A stretch of DNA of 22,616 nt from JANNRR01 sp043736155 (GCA_043736155.1 JAYTDA010000414.1:1-22616); one strand, 5' to 3'; numbered from the stretch's first letter, positions 1 through 7,684 are shown. The notes: generated by a model from the sequence alone, not told the origin. A program made the numbers and translations.

Positions 1-924
1 GACAAGTTCGAGCATCTGCCGGCGGCGAAGAAAGAAGTGACGCTGGCACGGGGACTTACGGCGTTCCTGACGGTGCAGGAAGGCTGCGACAAGTTCTGCG
101 CCTTTTGTGTGGTGCCCTATACCCGTGGGTCAGAGGTCAGCCGACCCCTGGCGCGGGTGCTGGCAGAGGCTCAGGCGCTGGTGGCGCGCGGGGTCAGGGA
201 CATCACCCTGCTGGGGCAGAATGTGAATGCCTATCATGCCGATGGCGGTGGCCTTGCAGCACTGGTGCGGGCGCTGGCAAAGGTCGACGGTTTGGCGCGG
301 ATCCGCTATACCACCAGCCACCCGAACGACATGGAAGATGACCTGATCGCGGCGCACGGTGACGAGCCGAAGCTGATGCCCTATCTGCATCTGCCGGTGC
401 AATCGGGGTCGGATGCGGTCTTGAAGGCGATGAACCGCAAGCATGGCGCCGGGGATTATCTGCGGCTGATTGACCGGGTCCGCGCGGCGCGGCCCGACAT
501 TCTGCTGTCCTCCGATTTCATCGTGGGGTTTCCCGGTGAAAGCGATGCGGATTTCGCGGCGACACTGGCGCTGATCCGGGCGGTAGGGTTTGGCATGGCC
601 TATAGTTTCAAATATTCCCCCCGCCCCGGCACCCCGGCGGCAGACCGCGCCATGGTTCCGAAAGATGTCGCCGATGACCGGTTGCAGCGGTTGCAGGCCC
701 TGGTGAGTGAACAGCAATATGCCGCGCAACAGGCGATGGTGGGGCGTGAACTGTCGGTGCTGTATGAAAAGCGCGGGCGAACCGAGGGGCAGATGGTGGG
801 CAAGTCCGACTATCTGCATGCGGTGCATGTGGTGGACCCCACGGCACAGCCCGGACAACTGGTGCGTGTCCGCATCACCGCCTCGACCTCCAACTCGCTG
901 GCGGGCAGCCGAATCGGCGGCTGA
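1..924 (+). CDS. miaB: tRNA-2-methylthio-N6-dimethylallyladenosine synthase MiaB, 3' part
   Basis: This is a partial gene: reading frame 1 is open from the first base, so the start lies upstream and 307 C-terminal residues are seen. MiaB is a cytosolic radical-SAM enzyme that methylthiolates i6A37 of tRNAs reading UNN codons. The radical-SAM cluster motif CDKFCAFC (codons at 85-108) follows QEG and is followed by VVPYTRG, which is typical of MiaB. The middle contains LGQNVNAY, TSHPNDM, LHLPVQSGSD and DFIVGFPGE, all familiar in this family. The C-terminal 60 or so residues (from GRELSVLYEK to the end) fit the TRAM RNA-binding domain. The N-terminal UPF0004 domain with the auxiliary cluster cysteines is outside the window. 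The gene is the first of the alphaproteobacterial block miaB-phoH-ybeY-corC-lnt, here interrupted by two small envelope genes. Confidence 0.96.
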   Translation, partial: DKFEHLPAAKKEVTLARGLTAFLTVQEGCDKFCAFCVVPYTRGSEVSRPLARVLAEAQALVARGVRDITLLGQNVNAYHADGGGLAALVRALAKVDGLARIRYTTSHPNDMEDDLIAAHGDEPKLMPYLHLPVQSGSDAVLKAMNRKHGAGDYLRLIDRVRAARPDILLSSDFIVGFPGESDADFAATLALIRAVGFGMAYSFKYSPRPGTPAADRAMVPKDVADDRLQRLQALVSEQQYAAQQAMVGRELSVLYEKRGRTEGQMVGKSDYLHAVHVVDPTAQPGQLVRVRITASTSNSLAGSRIGG

Positions 925-946
925 CAGCGCACAATGGGGCGCAATT

Positions 947-969
947 GTGGCAGTGTTTCCAGTTGCCAC
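947..969 (+). terminator. weak hairpin downstream of miaB
   Basis: GTGGCA (947-952) can pair with TGCCAC (964-969) around an 11-nt loop, 22 nt after the miaB stop. There is no T-run after it, so it is at best a weak or Rho-assisted end. The rest of 925-1134 holds no convincing gene. It must carry the promoter of the OmpA-like gene, but I cannot place the hexamers with confidence. Confidence 0.25.
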
Positions 970-1134
970 GCAATGGCGTTCATAGGCTTGATTTGATGCA
1001 ATAATCCCGACAGTCGATAGGTTTTCCCAAGGAGACCGTCGCTGGATTTCCTTTACTTAACGGCAAAATCAAGGCATTTTTGGGCCGGTAGAGTGACGTT
1101 GGTCTGCTGGTTTGCAAGAAGGGGAGAAGCTGCT

Positions 1135-1707
1135 GTGGACGGATGGAAATCCAAGGCAGTGCGGAAGAACCTGGGTGGTCTGGTGCTGGTGATCGGTCTT
1201 TTTGGCGCGGTCGAAGCGATGGCACAGACCAAACCGCCGGTTGCCGCACGGATCCAGTGGGGAATCTGGGTCGATCAGGACGGCTGCCAGCATTACTGGG
1301 CTGATGGCGGCTCCGAGGGTTACATGGTCGACCGCGTCGACCCGCAGTCTGGCAAACCGGTCTGTGCCAGGCAGAACAACTGCCTGACCGAAAACACCGA
1401 CACGCTGTTTGCCACCGATAGTGCGCAATTGACCTCTGATGGCCGCCGCCGGTTGCAGGGGTTCTTTCAGGGTGCCGGGGCGTTTGGCTATGCCGTCTAC
1501 GGCCACACCGACAGCCGCGCCTCGGATGAATACAACATCAGCCTGTCACAGCGCCGGGCCAGGGCGGTTGCCGATGTGGCGCGGTCGTTGGGTGCGATGG
1601 TTGAGCGCGAAATCGGTTATGGCGAGCGCAACCCGATCGCAACCAACGGCACCGCCGACGGCATGCGGCAAAACCGCCGCGTCGAAGTCATATGCTACAG
1701 GTGGTGA
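1135..1707 (+). CDS. secreted OmpA-family protein with an N-terminal Cys-rich module
   Basis: 190 residues from a GTG start. I chose this GTG because AGGGGAGAAG precedes it at good spacing and because it gives a clean signal peptide: a basic N-terminus, the hydrophobic stretch LGGLVLVIGLFGAV, then AMA before Gln31. Residues 43-77 form a short module containing DGCQ, EGY, RVDP and PVC, with Cys51 and Cys77. Residues from about 86 to the end are an OmpA C-terminal-like domain (DTLFATDSAQL, then GHTDSRASDEYNISLSQRRA, then GYGE and NRRVEV). The Asp and Arg positions that bind diaminopimelate in peptidoglycan are present, so the protein is probably periplasmic and attached to the cell wall. There is no beta-barrel. 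It is followed after 1 bp by a lipoprotein gene with the same module, so the two are surely co-transcribed. The exact role is unknown. Confidence 0.85.
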   Translation: MDGWKSKAVRKNLGGLVLVIGLFGAVEAMAQTKPPVAARIQWGIWVDQDGCQHYWADGGSEGYMVDRVDPQSGKPVCARQNNCLTENTDTLFATDSAQLTSDGRRRLQGFFQGAGAFGYAVYGHTDSRASDEYNISLSQRRARAVADVARSLGAMVEREIGYGERNPIATNGTADGMRQNRRVEVICYRW

Positions 1708-1708
1708 G

Positions 1709-2047
1709 ATGAAGATGAACATTCTGACCAGTGCCGCGCTTGTCGCCGCAACCCTGCTGTCTGCCTGTGGTGAAACCACATCGGGTGGTGTGCCACTGAT
1801 CGCGGTGCCGTTCGACAAGGGTTGGATCGATACCAACAACAATCCGCTCGTCGATGGCGCTGCCGGCATCGCCTATGACCCCGACGGATGCCAGGTCTGG
1901 CTGATCGACGATGGGGTCGAAGGCTATTCCAGCCGCCGCGTCGATCCCCGGTCCGGTTTGCCGGTGTGCAATAGCGACTATCCGCCGGGATCGATTGTCG
2001 GCCCTTACAAGACCAACAACGTGGTGGAATGGCTGCCTATTCAGTAA
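1709..2047 (+). CDS. small lipoprotein sharing a module with the upstream OmpA-family protein
   Basis: 112 residues. The N-terminus MKMNILTSAALVAATLLSAC is a lipoprotein signal peptide with lipobox LSAC, giving a lipidated Cys20. The residue after it is Gly, not Asp, so outer-membrane sorting is expected. An alternative start is ATG 1715, two codons on. Residues 53-87 repeat the module of the preceding protein: 21 of 35 positions are identical, including DGCQ, EGY, RVDP and PVC, with Cys61 and Cys87. Nothing else in the chain is recognised. The start is 1 bp after the upstream stop, which implies translational coupling, and a strong terminator follows. The shared module suggests the two proteins arose by duplication, or that both bind the same partner, one anchored at peptidoglycan and one at the outer membrane. 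I cannot assign a function. Confidence 0.8.
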   Translation: MKMNILTSAALVAATLLSACGETTSGGVPLIAVPFDKGWIDTNNNPLVDGAAGIAYDPDGCQVWLIDDGVEGYSSRRVDPRSGLPVCNSDYPPGSIVGPYKTNNVVEWLPIQ

Positions 2048-2076
2048 CAGTTTCATGACATTGATGAATTTACAGG

Positions 2077-2112
2077 CAGGCCGGGGCGCAATCCCCGGCC
2101 TGCAGGCTTTTT
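2077..2112 (+). terminator. strong intrinsic terminator
   Basis: CAGGCCGGGG (2077-2086) and CCCCGGCCTG (2093-2102) form a perfect 10-bp stem with a 6-nt loop, followed within 5 nt by TTTTT and then CCCC. It lies 30 bp after the lipoprotein stop. It separates the small envelope pair from phoH, which therefore probably has its own promoter in 2113-2198. Confidence 0.88.
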
Positions 2113-2209
2113 CCCCGGCTAAATTCAAATTCCGCGCATTCGCAGGCTTGCGTTGCCGGGGCACAAAGGCCACCATCGGTGGTATGAATGCTGGCTACAG
2201 GAGTCGCTT

Positions 2210-3217
2210 TTGGGCATCAGTGCGCTGACCCCCCCGCCAAGTCCCGAAGACATCAAGGAAACCTTGCTGTCTTTTCCCGACAACCGTCTGCTGATCGGCC
2301 TGTGTGGTGAATATGACCGCAATCTGGCGCAGGTCGAACAAAAGCTGGCGGTAACGATCATCCGTCGCGGCAACCAGTTGGCGATCATGGGCAACCCCGG
2401 TGCGCGGTTGCAGGCGATGGAGGTGTTGCAGGGGCTGTATGCGCGGCTGGAGGGTGGCAAACCGGTGGAATCCGGCGACATCGACGGAGCGATCCGGATG
2501 AACCTGGCCCCGGTCCGCCAGGGCAGTCAGATGGATATGTTCGGCCAGCAACCCACCGAGATTCGTACCCGCAAGAAATCGGTGGAGCCGAGGACCGAGG
2601 CGCAAAAGGCCTATGTGCAGGCGCTGTTTGGCAATGACCTGAATTTCGGCATCGGTCCCGCCGGGACCGGCAAGACCTATATGGCGGTTGCCGCCGCCGT
2701 CACCATGTTTCTCGGCGGCCATGTCGACAAGATCATCCTGTCGCGCCCGGCGGTCGAGGCGGGCGAACGGCTGGGCTTTCTGCCCGGCGACATGAAGGAA
2801 AAAGTCGATCCCTACATGCAGCCGCTCTATGATGCGCTGAACGATTTTCTGCCTGCCAAGCAGGTGCAGAAGATGATTGAGGAAAAGCTGATCGAGATTG
2901 CACCGCTGGCCTTCATGCGCGGCCGCACCCTTGCCAATGCCTTTGTGGTGCTGGACGAGGCGCAGAATTCCACCGCGATGCAGATGAAGATGTTCCTGAC
3001 CCGTCTGGGCGAAGGCAGCCGCATGGTGGTGACCGGCGACCGTACCCAGGTCGACCTGCCGCGCGGTGTCACCAGTGGCCTGACCGAGGCGGAGCGGATC
3101 CTGCACGGGGTGAGCGGCGTCAGCTTCACCTACTTCACTTCGCGCGATGTGGTGCGCCACCCGCTTGTCGCCCGGATCATCGAAGCTTATGAGCGGGACG
3201 ATGGGCCGGTGGGTTGA
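2210..3217 (+). CDS. phoH: PhoH family ATPase
   Basis: 335 residues from a TTG start at 2210, chosen because AGGAG sits 6 nt upstream. The frame stays open to a TTG at 2153, but that start has no ribosome binding site. This is a cytosolic P-loop ATPase related to the helicase fold and often encoded next to the RNase/maturation factor YbeY. Walker A is GPAGTGKT (about residues 149-156) and Walker B is VVLDEAQ (about 246-252). Other family landmarks are LSRPAVEAGERLGFLPGD, DPYMQPLYDAL, PLAFMRGRT, GDRTQVDLP and VRHPLV. The N-terminal part (residues 1-120) is the KH-like region usual for PhoL-type proteins. The gene overlaps ybeY. Its molecular role is not firmly established in the family; an RNA-metabolism role with YbeY is inferred from the neighbourhood. 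Confidence 0.94.
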   Translation: MGISALTPPPSPEDIKETLLSFPDNRLLIGLCGEYDRNLAQVEQKLAVTIIRRGNQLAIMGNPGARLQAMEVLQGLYARLEGGKPVESGDIDGAIRMNLAPVRQGSQMDMFGQQPTEIRTRKKSVEPRTEAQKAYVQALFGNDLNFGIGPAGTGKTYMAVAAAVTMFLGGHVDKIILSRPAVEAGERLGFLPGDMKEKVDPYMQPLYDALNDFLPAKQVQKMIEEKLIEIAPLAFMRGRTLANAFVVLDEAQNSTAMQMKMFLTRLGEGSRMVVTGDRTQVDLPRGVTSGLTEAERILHGVSGVSFTYFTSRDVVRHPLVARIIEAYERDDGPVG

Positions 3218-3698
3218 GATCAGTCTGCAAGACCGACGCTGGGCGGAGGCCGGTTTGAAAAAGCTGGCAAAGCGGGCGGTCCGGGCTGCAATGGCCGAGC
3301 TTGGCCTTGGCAAGCACCGCATCAGCCTGCTCGGCTGTGACGATGCCCGGATCACCGTGCTGAATGGCGCGTTTCGCGGCAAACCGGGGCCGACCAACGT
3401 GCTGTCATGGCCCGCAGTTGATCTTTCACCCGCCAAGGATGGCGACACACCGGCGATGCCGGAGCCGAAAGCGGCGCTGGGCGATGTGGCGATTGCCTTT
3501 GAAACCTGCCAGCGCGAAGCTCTGCAACAGGGAAAATCGCTGCAAGACCATGTGACACATCTGATCGTTCATGCAACTTTGCATCTGATCGGCTATGATC
3601 ATCTGCGCAAGCGGGATGCTGCACGGATGGAGGCGCTGGAAACAAAGGTGCTTGCCTCTTTGGGCATTTCTGACCCATATCACGATTTGGTGGCCTGA
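3189..3698 (+). CDS. ybeY: endoribonuclease YbeY, rRNA maturation factor
   Basis: 169 residues from ATG 3189; ATG 3201 (165 residues) is equally possible, since neither has a clear Shine-Dalgarno. Both overlap the 3' end of phoH, which suggests translational coupling. YbeY is a zinc-dependent metalloprotein needed for 16S rRNA 3'-end maturation and ribosome quality control. The signature HATLHLIGYDH (about residues 128-138) supplies the three zinc-binding histidines. Upstream, LNGAFRGKPGPTNVLSWP matches the usual LN..YR.KD.PTDVLSFP region, and ALGDVAIAFET matches the conserved LGDI.I. strand. A loop between these two (PAVDLSPAKDGDTPAMPEPKA) is somewhat long, as is common in alphaproteobacteria. 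Confidence 0.94.
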   Translation: MSGTMGRWVEISLQDRRWAEAGLKKLAKRAVRAAMAELGLGKHRISLLGCDDARITVLNGAFRGKPGPTNVLSWPAVDLSPAKDGDTPAMPEPKAALGDVAIAFETCQREALQQGKSLQDHVTHLIVHATLHLIGYDHLRKRDAARMEALETKVLASLGISDPYHDLVA

Positions 3699-3731
3699 AA
3701 GCCAGCCAACAGCCAGTTTCGGAAAGGAACC

Positions 3732-4631
3732 ATGGGCGATATTTCAGAAGGGTCTAGTGCAGCGCAAAGCGCGCAAGACCCTGAACAGACCGGACAACAG
3801 GGCTTTTTCAGCCGCATCCTGTCTGCACTGTCACCGCAACCGGAAAACGCCCAGGCCGCCGAGGCCCGCGAAGTGGCAGAGGCGCGCGCCTCTGGCTCCA
3901 CCGCCATGCCGCTGCCCGGCCTGGTCAACCTGCGGCGGATGCGGGTCGATGACATTTCCACCCCGAAAGCCGACGTGATGGCGGTGCCGGTGGATATTTC
4001 CCGCGCCGACCTGGTGCAGGCCTTCAGGGACAGCGGCTTTTCGCGGCTGCCGGTCTATGATGAGGTGCTGGACCGGCCGCTGGGTCTGGTGCTGCTGAAA
4101 GACTTTGCGCTGAAATTCGGCTTTGGTGCCGACAAAGGCCTGATCTTTGATCTGCGCGCCATGTTGCGCCCGCTGATCTTTGCCCCACCGTCGATGGCGC
4201 TGGGGGTGTTGCTGCAAAAGATGCAGTCCGAACGGATTCACATGGCGCTGATCATCGATGAACATGGCGGTGTCGATGGTCTGGTGACGATCGAGGACCT
4301 GATCGAACAGGTGATCGGCGAGATCGAAGATGAACATGATACCGGCGATGGCGGATCGTGGGTGGTGGAAAAGCCCGGGGTCTATCTGGCCTTGGCCCGC
4401 ACGCCGCTGGATGAGTTTGAAGCAGAGATCGGTCTGCGCCTGCTGGAAGACGACGAAGAGGAAATCGATACCCTTGGCGGGCTGGTCTATCTGCTGGCCG
4501 GCAAGCTGCCGGTGCGCGGTGATACCGTGCGCCATGGCAGCGGCGTCGAGTTTGACGTGGTCGATGCCGATCCGCGCCGGATCAAGCGGCTGCGGGTGCG
4601 GTTGCCCGACGGCATGGGCGAGGCGGCGTGA
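3732..4631 (+). CDS. CorC/HlyC-type CBS-domain protein
   Basis: 299 residues; AAAGGA sits 5 nt before the ATG. The protein is cytosolic with no DUF21 membrane domain, as in the short CorC/YbeX class found between ybeY and lnt. Residues about 65-125 form the first CBS motif (DISTPKADVMAVPV, SRLPVYDEVLDRPLGLVLLKD). Residues about 140-195 form the second (MALIIDEHGGVDGLVTIEDLIEQVIGEIEDE). The C-terminal 80 residues are the CorC_HlyC domain (EIDTLGGLVYLLAGKLPVRGD, FDVVDADPRRIKRLRVR). The first 60 residues are Ala/Gln-rich and probably disordered. Proteins of this class are linked to Mg2+/Co2+ efflux and, through ybeX, to ribosome metabolism. The stop overlaps the lnt start (GTGA), so the two are translationally coupled. 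Confidence 0.9.
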   Translation: MGDISEGSSAAQSAQDPEQTGQQGFFSRILSALSPQPENAQAAEAREVAEARASGSTAMPLPGLVNLRRMRVDDISTPKADVMAVPVDISRADLVQAFRDSGFSRLPVYDEVLDRPLGLVLLKDFALKFGFGADKGLIFDLRAMLRPLIFAPPSMALGVLLQKMQSERIHMALIIDEHGGVDGLVTIEDLIEQVIGEIEDEHDTGDGGSWVVEKPGVYLALARTPLDEFEAEIGLRLLEDDEEEIDTLGGLVYLLAGKLPVRGDTVRHGSGVEFDVVDADPRRIKRLRVRLPDGMGEAA

Positions 4632-6319
4632 GCGAACAGCCGTTTCCCGCAGGTTCAGCCGCCCCCCAGCCAAGCGCAGCCCCTCCCCCACACCCCGACT
4701 CCCCGGACCTGATCCGGGGCCTCACCCTTGCTGCCACACCCCACGACCCGGGGCCCCTGCCTGCGCAGGGGCGGCGTGGCGCGGGGGGAAGCGCTGCACC
4801 CAAATCGGCACCGTCAGGAACCCGCCCCCCGCTCACCCGCCTGCTGCTGGCCGCCGTGACCGGGGCGGCAATCGCCACCGGCCAGGCCCCCCTCAGCCTG
4901 TGGTGGCTGGCGCTGCCCGCTTTGGCACTGCTGTTCCACCTGATCGACCGCGAAACCCGCGCCGTGGCGGCGGCATGGATCGGCTGGCTGGGTGGTGCCG
5001 GATACTTCGCCGCTGCGATGTTCTGGATTGTCGAACCCTTCATGGTCGATGCCGCCACCCATGGCTGGATGGCCCCGTTTGCGCTGCTGTTGCTCAGCTT
5101 CGGCATGGCTTTGTTCTGGGCACTGGCGGCCTGGCTTGGCAGCCAGCGCCGCCTGTGGCGCTCTGCGGCCTTGCCTTTGGCGCTGGCATTTGCCGCCACT
5201 GAACTTTTGCGCAGCTACATATTCACCGGTCTGCCCTGGGCGCTGATCGGCCATATCTGGATCGACACCCCCCTGATGCAACTGGCGGCGCTGACCGGCC
5301 CGATTGGTCTGACCTTGCTGGCAACTCTGGCTGCGGCACTGCCGGTAGCGGGGTTGGCGGGGTCTCGATTGCAGCTGCTGGCGGGGCTGGCTGCCAGTAC
5401 CCTGATCCTTGGCACCGGCTGGCTTTGGGGTCAGAGCCAACTGGCGACAATCGACCCACCCCGCAGCCCGGCACTGGTGGTGCGGCTGGTGCAACCCAAT
5501 GCGCCACAGGCGGAAAAGTGGCGCGAGGACCGGGCGCAGGTGTTCCTGCAGCGGCAACTGTCGTTTACCGCCGTGCGCGCCGACCCGCAGCCCGATGTGG
5601 TGATCTGGCCGGAAACCGCCCTGCCCTATCTGCTCGACCAGTCAGGTCCGGTGCTGGAAGCGATTGCCGGGGCAGCGCAAGGGGTTCCGGTGATCCTCGG
5701 GATCAATCGCTCCGATGGCGAGCGCTATTACAACAGCCTGATCGTCACCGGGGCCGGGGGTGCGGTAGCGGCCAGCTATGACAAACACCATCTGGTGCCG
5801 TTTGGCGAATATTTCCCCGGCGGCAATCTGGCGGCGACTTTCGGTCTGACCGGCTTTGCCGCGCGGCAGGGCGATGGCTTCAGCGCCGGGCCGGGGCCCC
5901 GGGTGCTGAACCTCGGCCACTTGGGCAAGGTGCTGCCGCTGATCTGCTACGAGGCGGTGTTTCCCCAAGACCTCAACGCCGCCCCGGAACGGCCCGACTG
6001 GGTGGTGCAGATCACCAACGACGCCTGGTTCGGCAGCCTCGCTGGCCCCTGGCAGCATCTGGCACAGGCGCGGCTCCGCGCGGTAGAACAGGGGCTGCCG
6101 CTGGTACGCTCCGCCAATACCGGCATTTCGGCGGTGATCGATGCCCGGGGCCGGGTGGTGCGGTCGCTGCCGCTCAACCAGATGGGCTACGCCGACGCCA
6201 CGCTGCCGCCCTCGCTGCCGCCAACGCTTTATGCCCGCACCGGCGACAGGGCGGTGCTGGTGTTGCTGGGTATCCTCGGTCTGGGGCTGCTGCTGGTACC
6301 CCGGCGAATAAGCGGTTGA
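4628..6319 (+). CDS. lnt: apolipoprotein N-acyltransferase with N-terminal insert
   Basis: 563 residues from a GTG overlapping the corC-like stop by 4 nt. Lnt is an inner-membrane enzyme that N-acylates the lipidated cysteine of lipoproteins, such as the one at 1709. After residue 70 come hydrophobic segments for several membrane spans. The nitrilase domain then carries the catalytic triad: Glu329 in WPETALPY, Lys386 in DKHHLVPFGEYFP and Cys440 in LICYEAVFP. NDAWFG and RSANTGISAVID are also typical. Near the end, a hydrophobic helix (AVLVLLGILGLGLLLVP) is the last span. The protein is about 60 residues longer than usual. The excess is a Pro/Ala/Gly-rich N-terminus whose DNA contains two strong hairpins (4701-4719 and 4753-4772). 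A later internal start is possible, but then the tight coupling with corC would be lost. Confidence 0.93.
   Translation: MSEQPFPAGSAAPQPSAAPPPHPDSPDLIRGLTLAATPHDPGPLPAQGRRGAGGSAAPKSAPSGTRPPLTRLLLAAVTGAAIATGQAPLSLWWLALPALALLFHLIDRETRAVAAAWIGWLGGAGYFAAAMFWIVEPFMVDAATHGWMAPFALLLLSFGMALFWALAAWLGSQRRLWRSAALPLALAFAATELLRSYIFTGLPWALIGHIWIDTPLMQLAALTGPIGLTLLATLAAALPVAGLAGSRLQLLAGLAASTLILGTGWLWGQSQLATIDPPRSPALVVRLVQPNAPQAEKWREDRAQVFLQRQLSFTAVRADPQPDVVIWPETALPYLLDQSGPVLEAIAGAAQGVPVILGINRSDGERYYNSLIVTGAGGAVAASYDKHHLVPFGEYFPGGNLAATFGLTGFAARQGDGFSAGPGPRVLNLGHLGKVLPLICYEAVFPQDLNAAPERPDWVVQITNDAWFGSLAGPWQHLAQARLRAVEQGLPLVRSANTGISAVIDARGRVVRSLPLNQMGYADATLPPSLPPTLYARTGDRAVLVLLGILGLGLLLVPRRISG
4701..4772. repeat. 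two REP-like palindromes inside the lnt N-terminal coding region
   Basis: Palindrome A is CCCCGGACCTGATCCGGGG (4701-4719; 7-bp arms, 5-nt loop). Palindrome B has arms GCCCCTGC (4753-4760) and GCAGGGGC (4765-4772) around CTGC. They lie 33 bp apart in a C-rich tract and encode residues around SPDLIRGL and GPLPAQGRR of Lnt. Sequences of this kind are usually intergenic repeats in alphaproteobacteria; here the reading frame runs through them. Confidence 0.65.
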
Positions 6320-6355
6320 CCCCCCGGCACCCCGCGTCTACCGCTGCAACCTCAC

Positions 6356-6399
6356 TGTCACAACGGCTTCCTGGCGTGACAGCAAACGGAAATGGAGCA
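6356..6399 (+). promoter_or_regulatory. SAM/SAH riboswitch controlling metK
   Basis: The stem P1 is TGTCAC (6356-6361) with GTGACA (6376-6381). The loop contains AACGGCTTCCTGGC. GCTTCC (6366-6371) can pair with GGAGC (6394-6398), with one T left out, to make a pseudoknot. The combination of a CACAACGGCTTCCTGGCGTG core, a short A-rich linker and TGGAGCA is, as I recall it, that of the SAM/SAH riboswitch found upstream of metK in Rhodobacterales. GGAGC is also the Shine-Dalgarno sequence of metK, 7 nt before the ATG. Ligand binding should therefore hide the ribosome binding site and lower translation when SAM or SAH is plentiful. Confidence 0.93.
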
Positions 6400-6405
6400 C
6401 TTCCC

Positions 6406-7572
6406 ATGTCACGTCCTGATTATACCTTTACCTCCGAGTCGGTGTCCGAAGGCCATCCAGACAAGGTCTGCGACCGCATCTCCGATGCCGTCCTCGATGC
6501 CTTTCTGACCGAAGAACCCAATGCCCGGGTCGCCTGCGAAACCTTTGCCACTACACGGCGTGTCGTGGTGGGGGGCGAGGTCGGCCTGTCCGACCCGGAA
6601 AAGCTGAAAGAATACATGGGCCGGATCGATGGCATCGTGCGCGATGCCGTGCGCGACATCGGCTATGAACAAAAGAAGTTCCATTGGGAAACCCTCAAGG
6701 TTCACAACTACCTGCATGAACAGTCCGCCCATATCGCCCAGGGCGTCGACCGCGATGGCGCCGGCGATCAGGGCATCATGTTCGGCTATGCCACCCTTGA
6801 AACCCCCGATCTGATGCCCGCGCCGATTCAATATGCCCATGCCATCCTGCGCCGCCTGACCGAGGCGCGCAAATCCGGGGCAGAGCCGTCGCTGCGCCCC
6901 GATGCCAAAAGCCAGCTGTCGCTGCGCTATGCCGGCGGCAAACCGGTTGAAGTGACCTCGATCGTGCTGTCGACCCAGCACGCCAGCCAACGCCAGACCT
7001 CCAAGGTCATTCGCGGCATTGTCGAACCCTACATCCGCGAGGTGCTGCCCGACGGCTGGATCACCAAAAACACCGAATGGCACGTGAACCCGACCGGCAC
7101 CTTTGTCATTGGCGGCCCGGATGGCGATGCCGGTCTGACCGGACGCAAGATCATCGTCGATACATATGGCGGTGCCGCGCCGCACGGCGGCGGTGCGTTT
7201 TCCGGCAAGGACCCGACCAAGGTTGACCGCTCCGCCGCCTATGCCGCGCGCTATCTGGCGAAAAACGTGGTGGCGGCAGGTCTGGCCGAGCGCTGCACCA
7301 TTCAGGTCAGCTACGCCATCGGCGTTGCCCGGCCCTTGTCGATCTATGTCGATACCCACGGCACCGGCAAGGTCGAAGAGGTGGCGATCGAACGCGCGGT
7401 GGCGCAGGTGATGGATCTGACGCCGCGCGGCATCCGCGACCATCTGCAACTGAACCGCCCGATCTATGCCCGCACCTCGGCCTATGGCCATTTCGGCCGC
7501 AAACCGGAAGCGGACGGCGGCTTCAGCTGGGAAAAGACCGATCTGACCGAGGCGCTGAAACAGGCGTTCTAG
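6406..7572 (+). CDS. metK: S-adenosylmethionine synthetase MetK
   Basis: 388 residues from ATG 6406, the normal length. The frame is open to an upstream ATG at 6316, but that start would put the riboswitch inside the coding region and has no ribosome binding site, so it is rejected. MetK makes S-adenosylmethionine from methionine and ATP in the cytosol. Family motifs are FTSESVSEGHPDKVCDRISD at the N-terminus (the HPDK ATP-binding motif), GAGDQGIMFGYA, the phosphate loop GGGAFSGKDPTKVDRS and SYAIGVARPLS. The C-terminus YGHFGRKPEADGGFSWEKTD is typical of alphaproteobacteria. The gene is the last of the plus-strand housekeeping block. In many Rhodobacteraceae the next gene is trmB, but here a convergent sugar transporter follows. 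Confidence 0.98.
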   Translation: MSRPDYTFTSESVSEGHPDKVCDRISDAVLDAFLTEEPNARVACETFATTRRVVVGGEVGLSDPEKLKEYMGRIDGIVRDAVRDIGYEQKKFHWETLKVHNYLHEQSAHIAQGVDRDGAGDQGIMFGYATLETPDLMPAPIQYAHAILRRLTEARKSGAEPSLRPDAKSQLSLRYAGGKPVEVTSIVLSTQHASQRQTSKVIRGIVEPYIREVLPDGWITKNTEWHVNPTGTFVIGGPDGDAGLTGRKIIVDTYGGAAPHGGGAFSGKDPTKVDRSAAYAARYLAKNVVAAGLAERCTIQVSYAIGVARPLSIYVDTHGTGKVEEVAIERAVAQVMDLTPRGIRDHLQLNRPIYARTSAYGHFGRKPEADGGFSWEKTDLTEALKQAF

Positions 7573-7622
7573 CTACTGCGAGATGAGCCCTTACTGAACC
7601 AAGTCCGCACTTTTCCCCTTTT

Positions 7623-7684
7623 CGCCCGGAATCAAGCGCTTTAGCGCGCCGGGCGGTGCCCGTCCGCCCCCTCGGGCGGGCACC
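7623..7684 (+). terminator. double hairpin between convergent metK and the sugar permease
   Basis: CGCCCGG (7623-7629) pairs with CCGGGCG (7649-7655) and encloses a smaller GCGC-TTTA-GCGC hairpin. Directly after, GGTGCCCGTCCG (7655-7666) pairs with CGGGCGGGCACC (7673-7684), allowing one G-T pair. There is no T-run, so this is a stem-rich 3' end that could serve metK on one strand and the permease on the other, rather than a textbook terminator. The remainder of 7573-7822 holds no gene I can support. Confidence 0.4.

Noticed and set aside
1439..1708. Long upstream extension of the lipoprotein frame
   Set aside because: It overlaps the OmpA-type gene in another frame; the lipoprotein signal peptide defines the start at 1709 or 1715.
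2195..3448. 417-codon minus-strand open frame opposite phoH and ybeY
   Set aside because: Antisense shadow of two well-supported genes, with no recognisable domain.
6316..6405. Upstream ATG extending MetK by 30 residues
   Set aside because: The extension would translate the riboswitch; the conserved MetK N-terminus begins at 6406 next to the Shine-Dalgarno.
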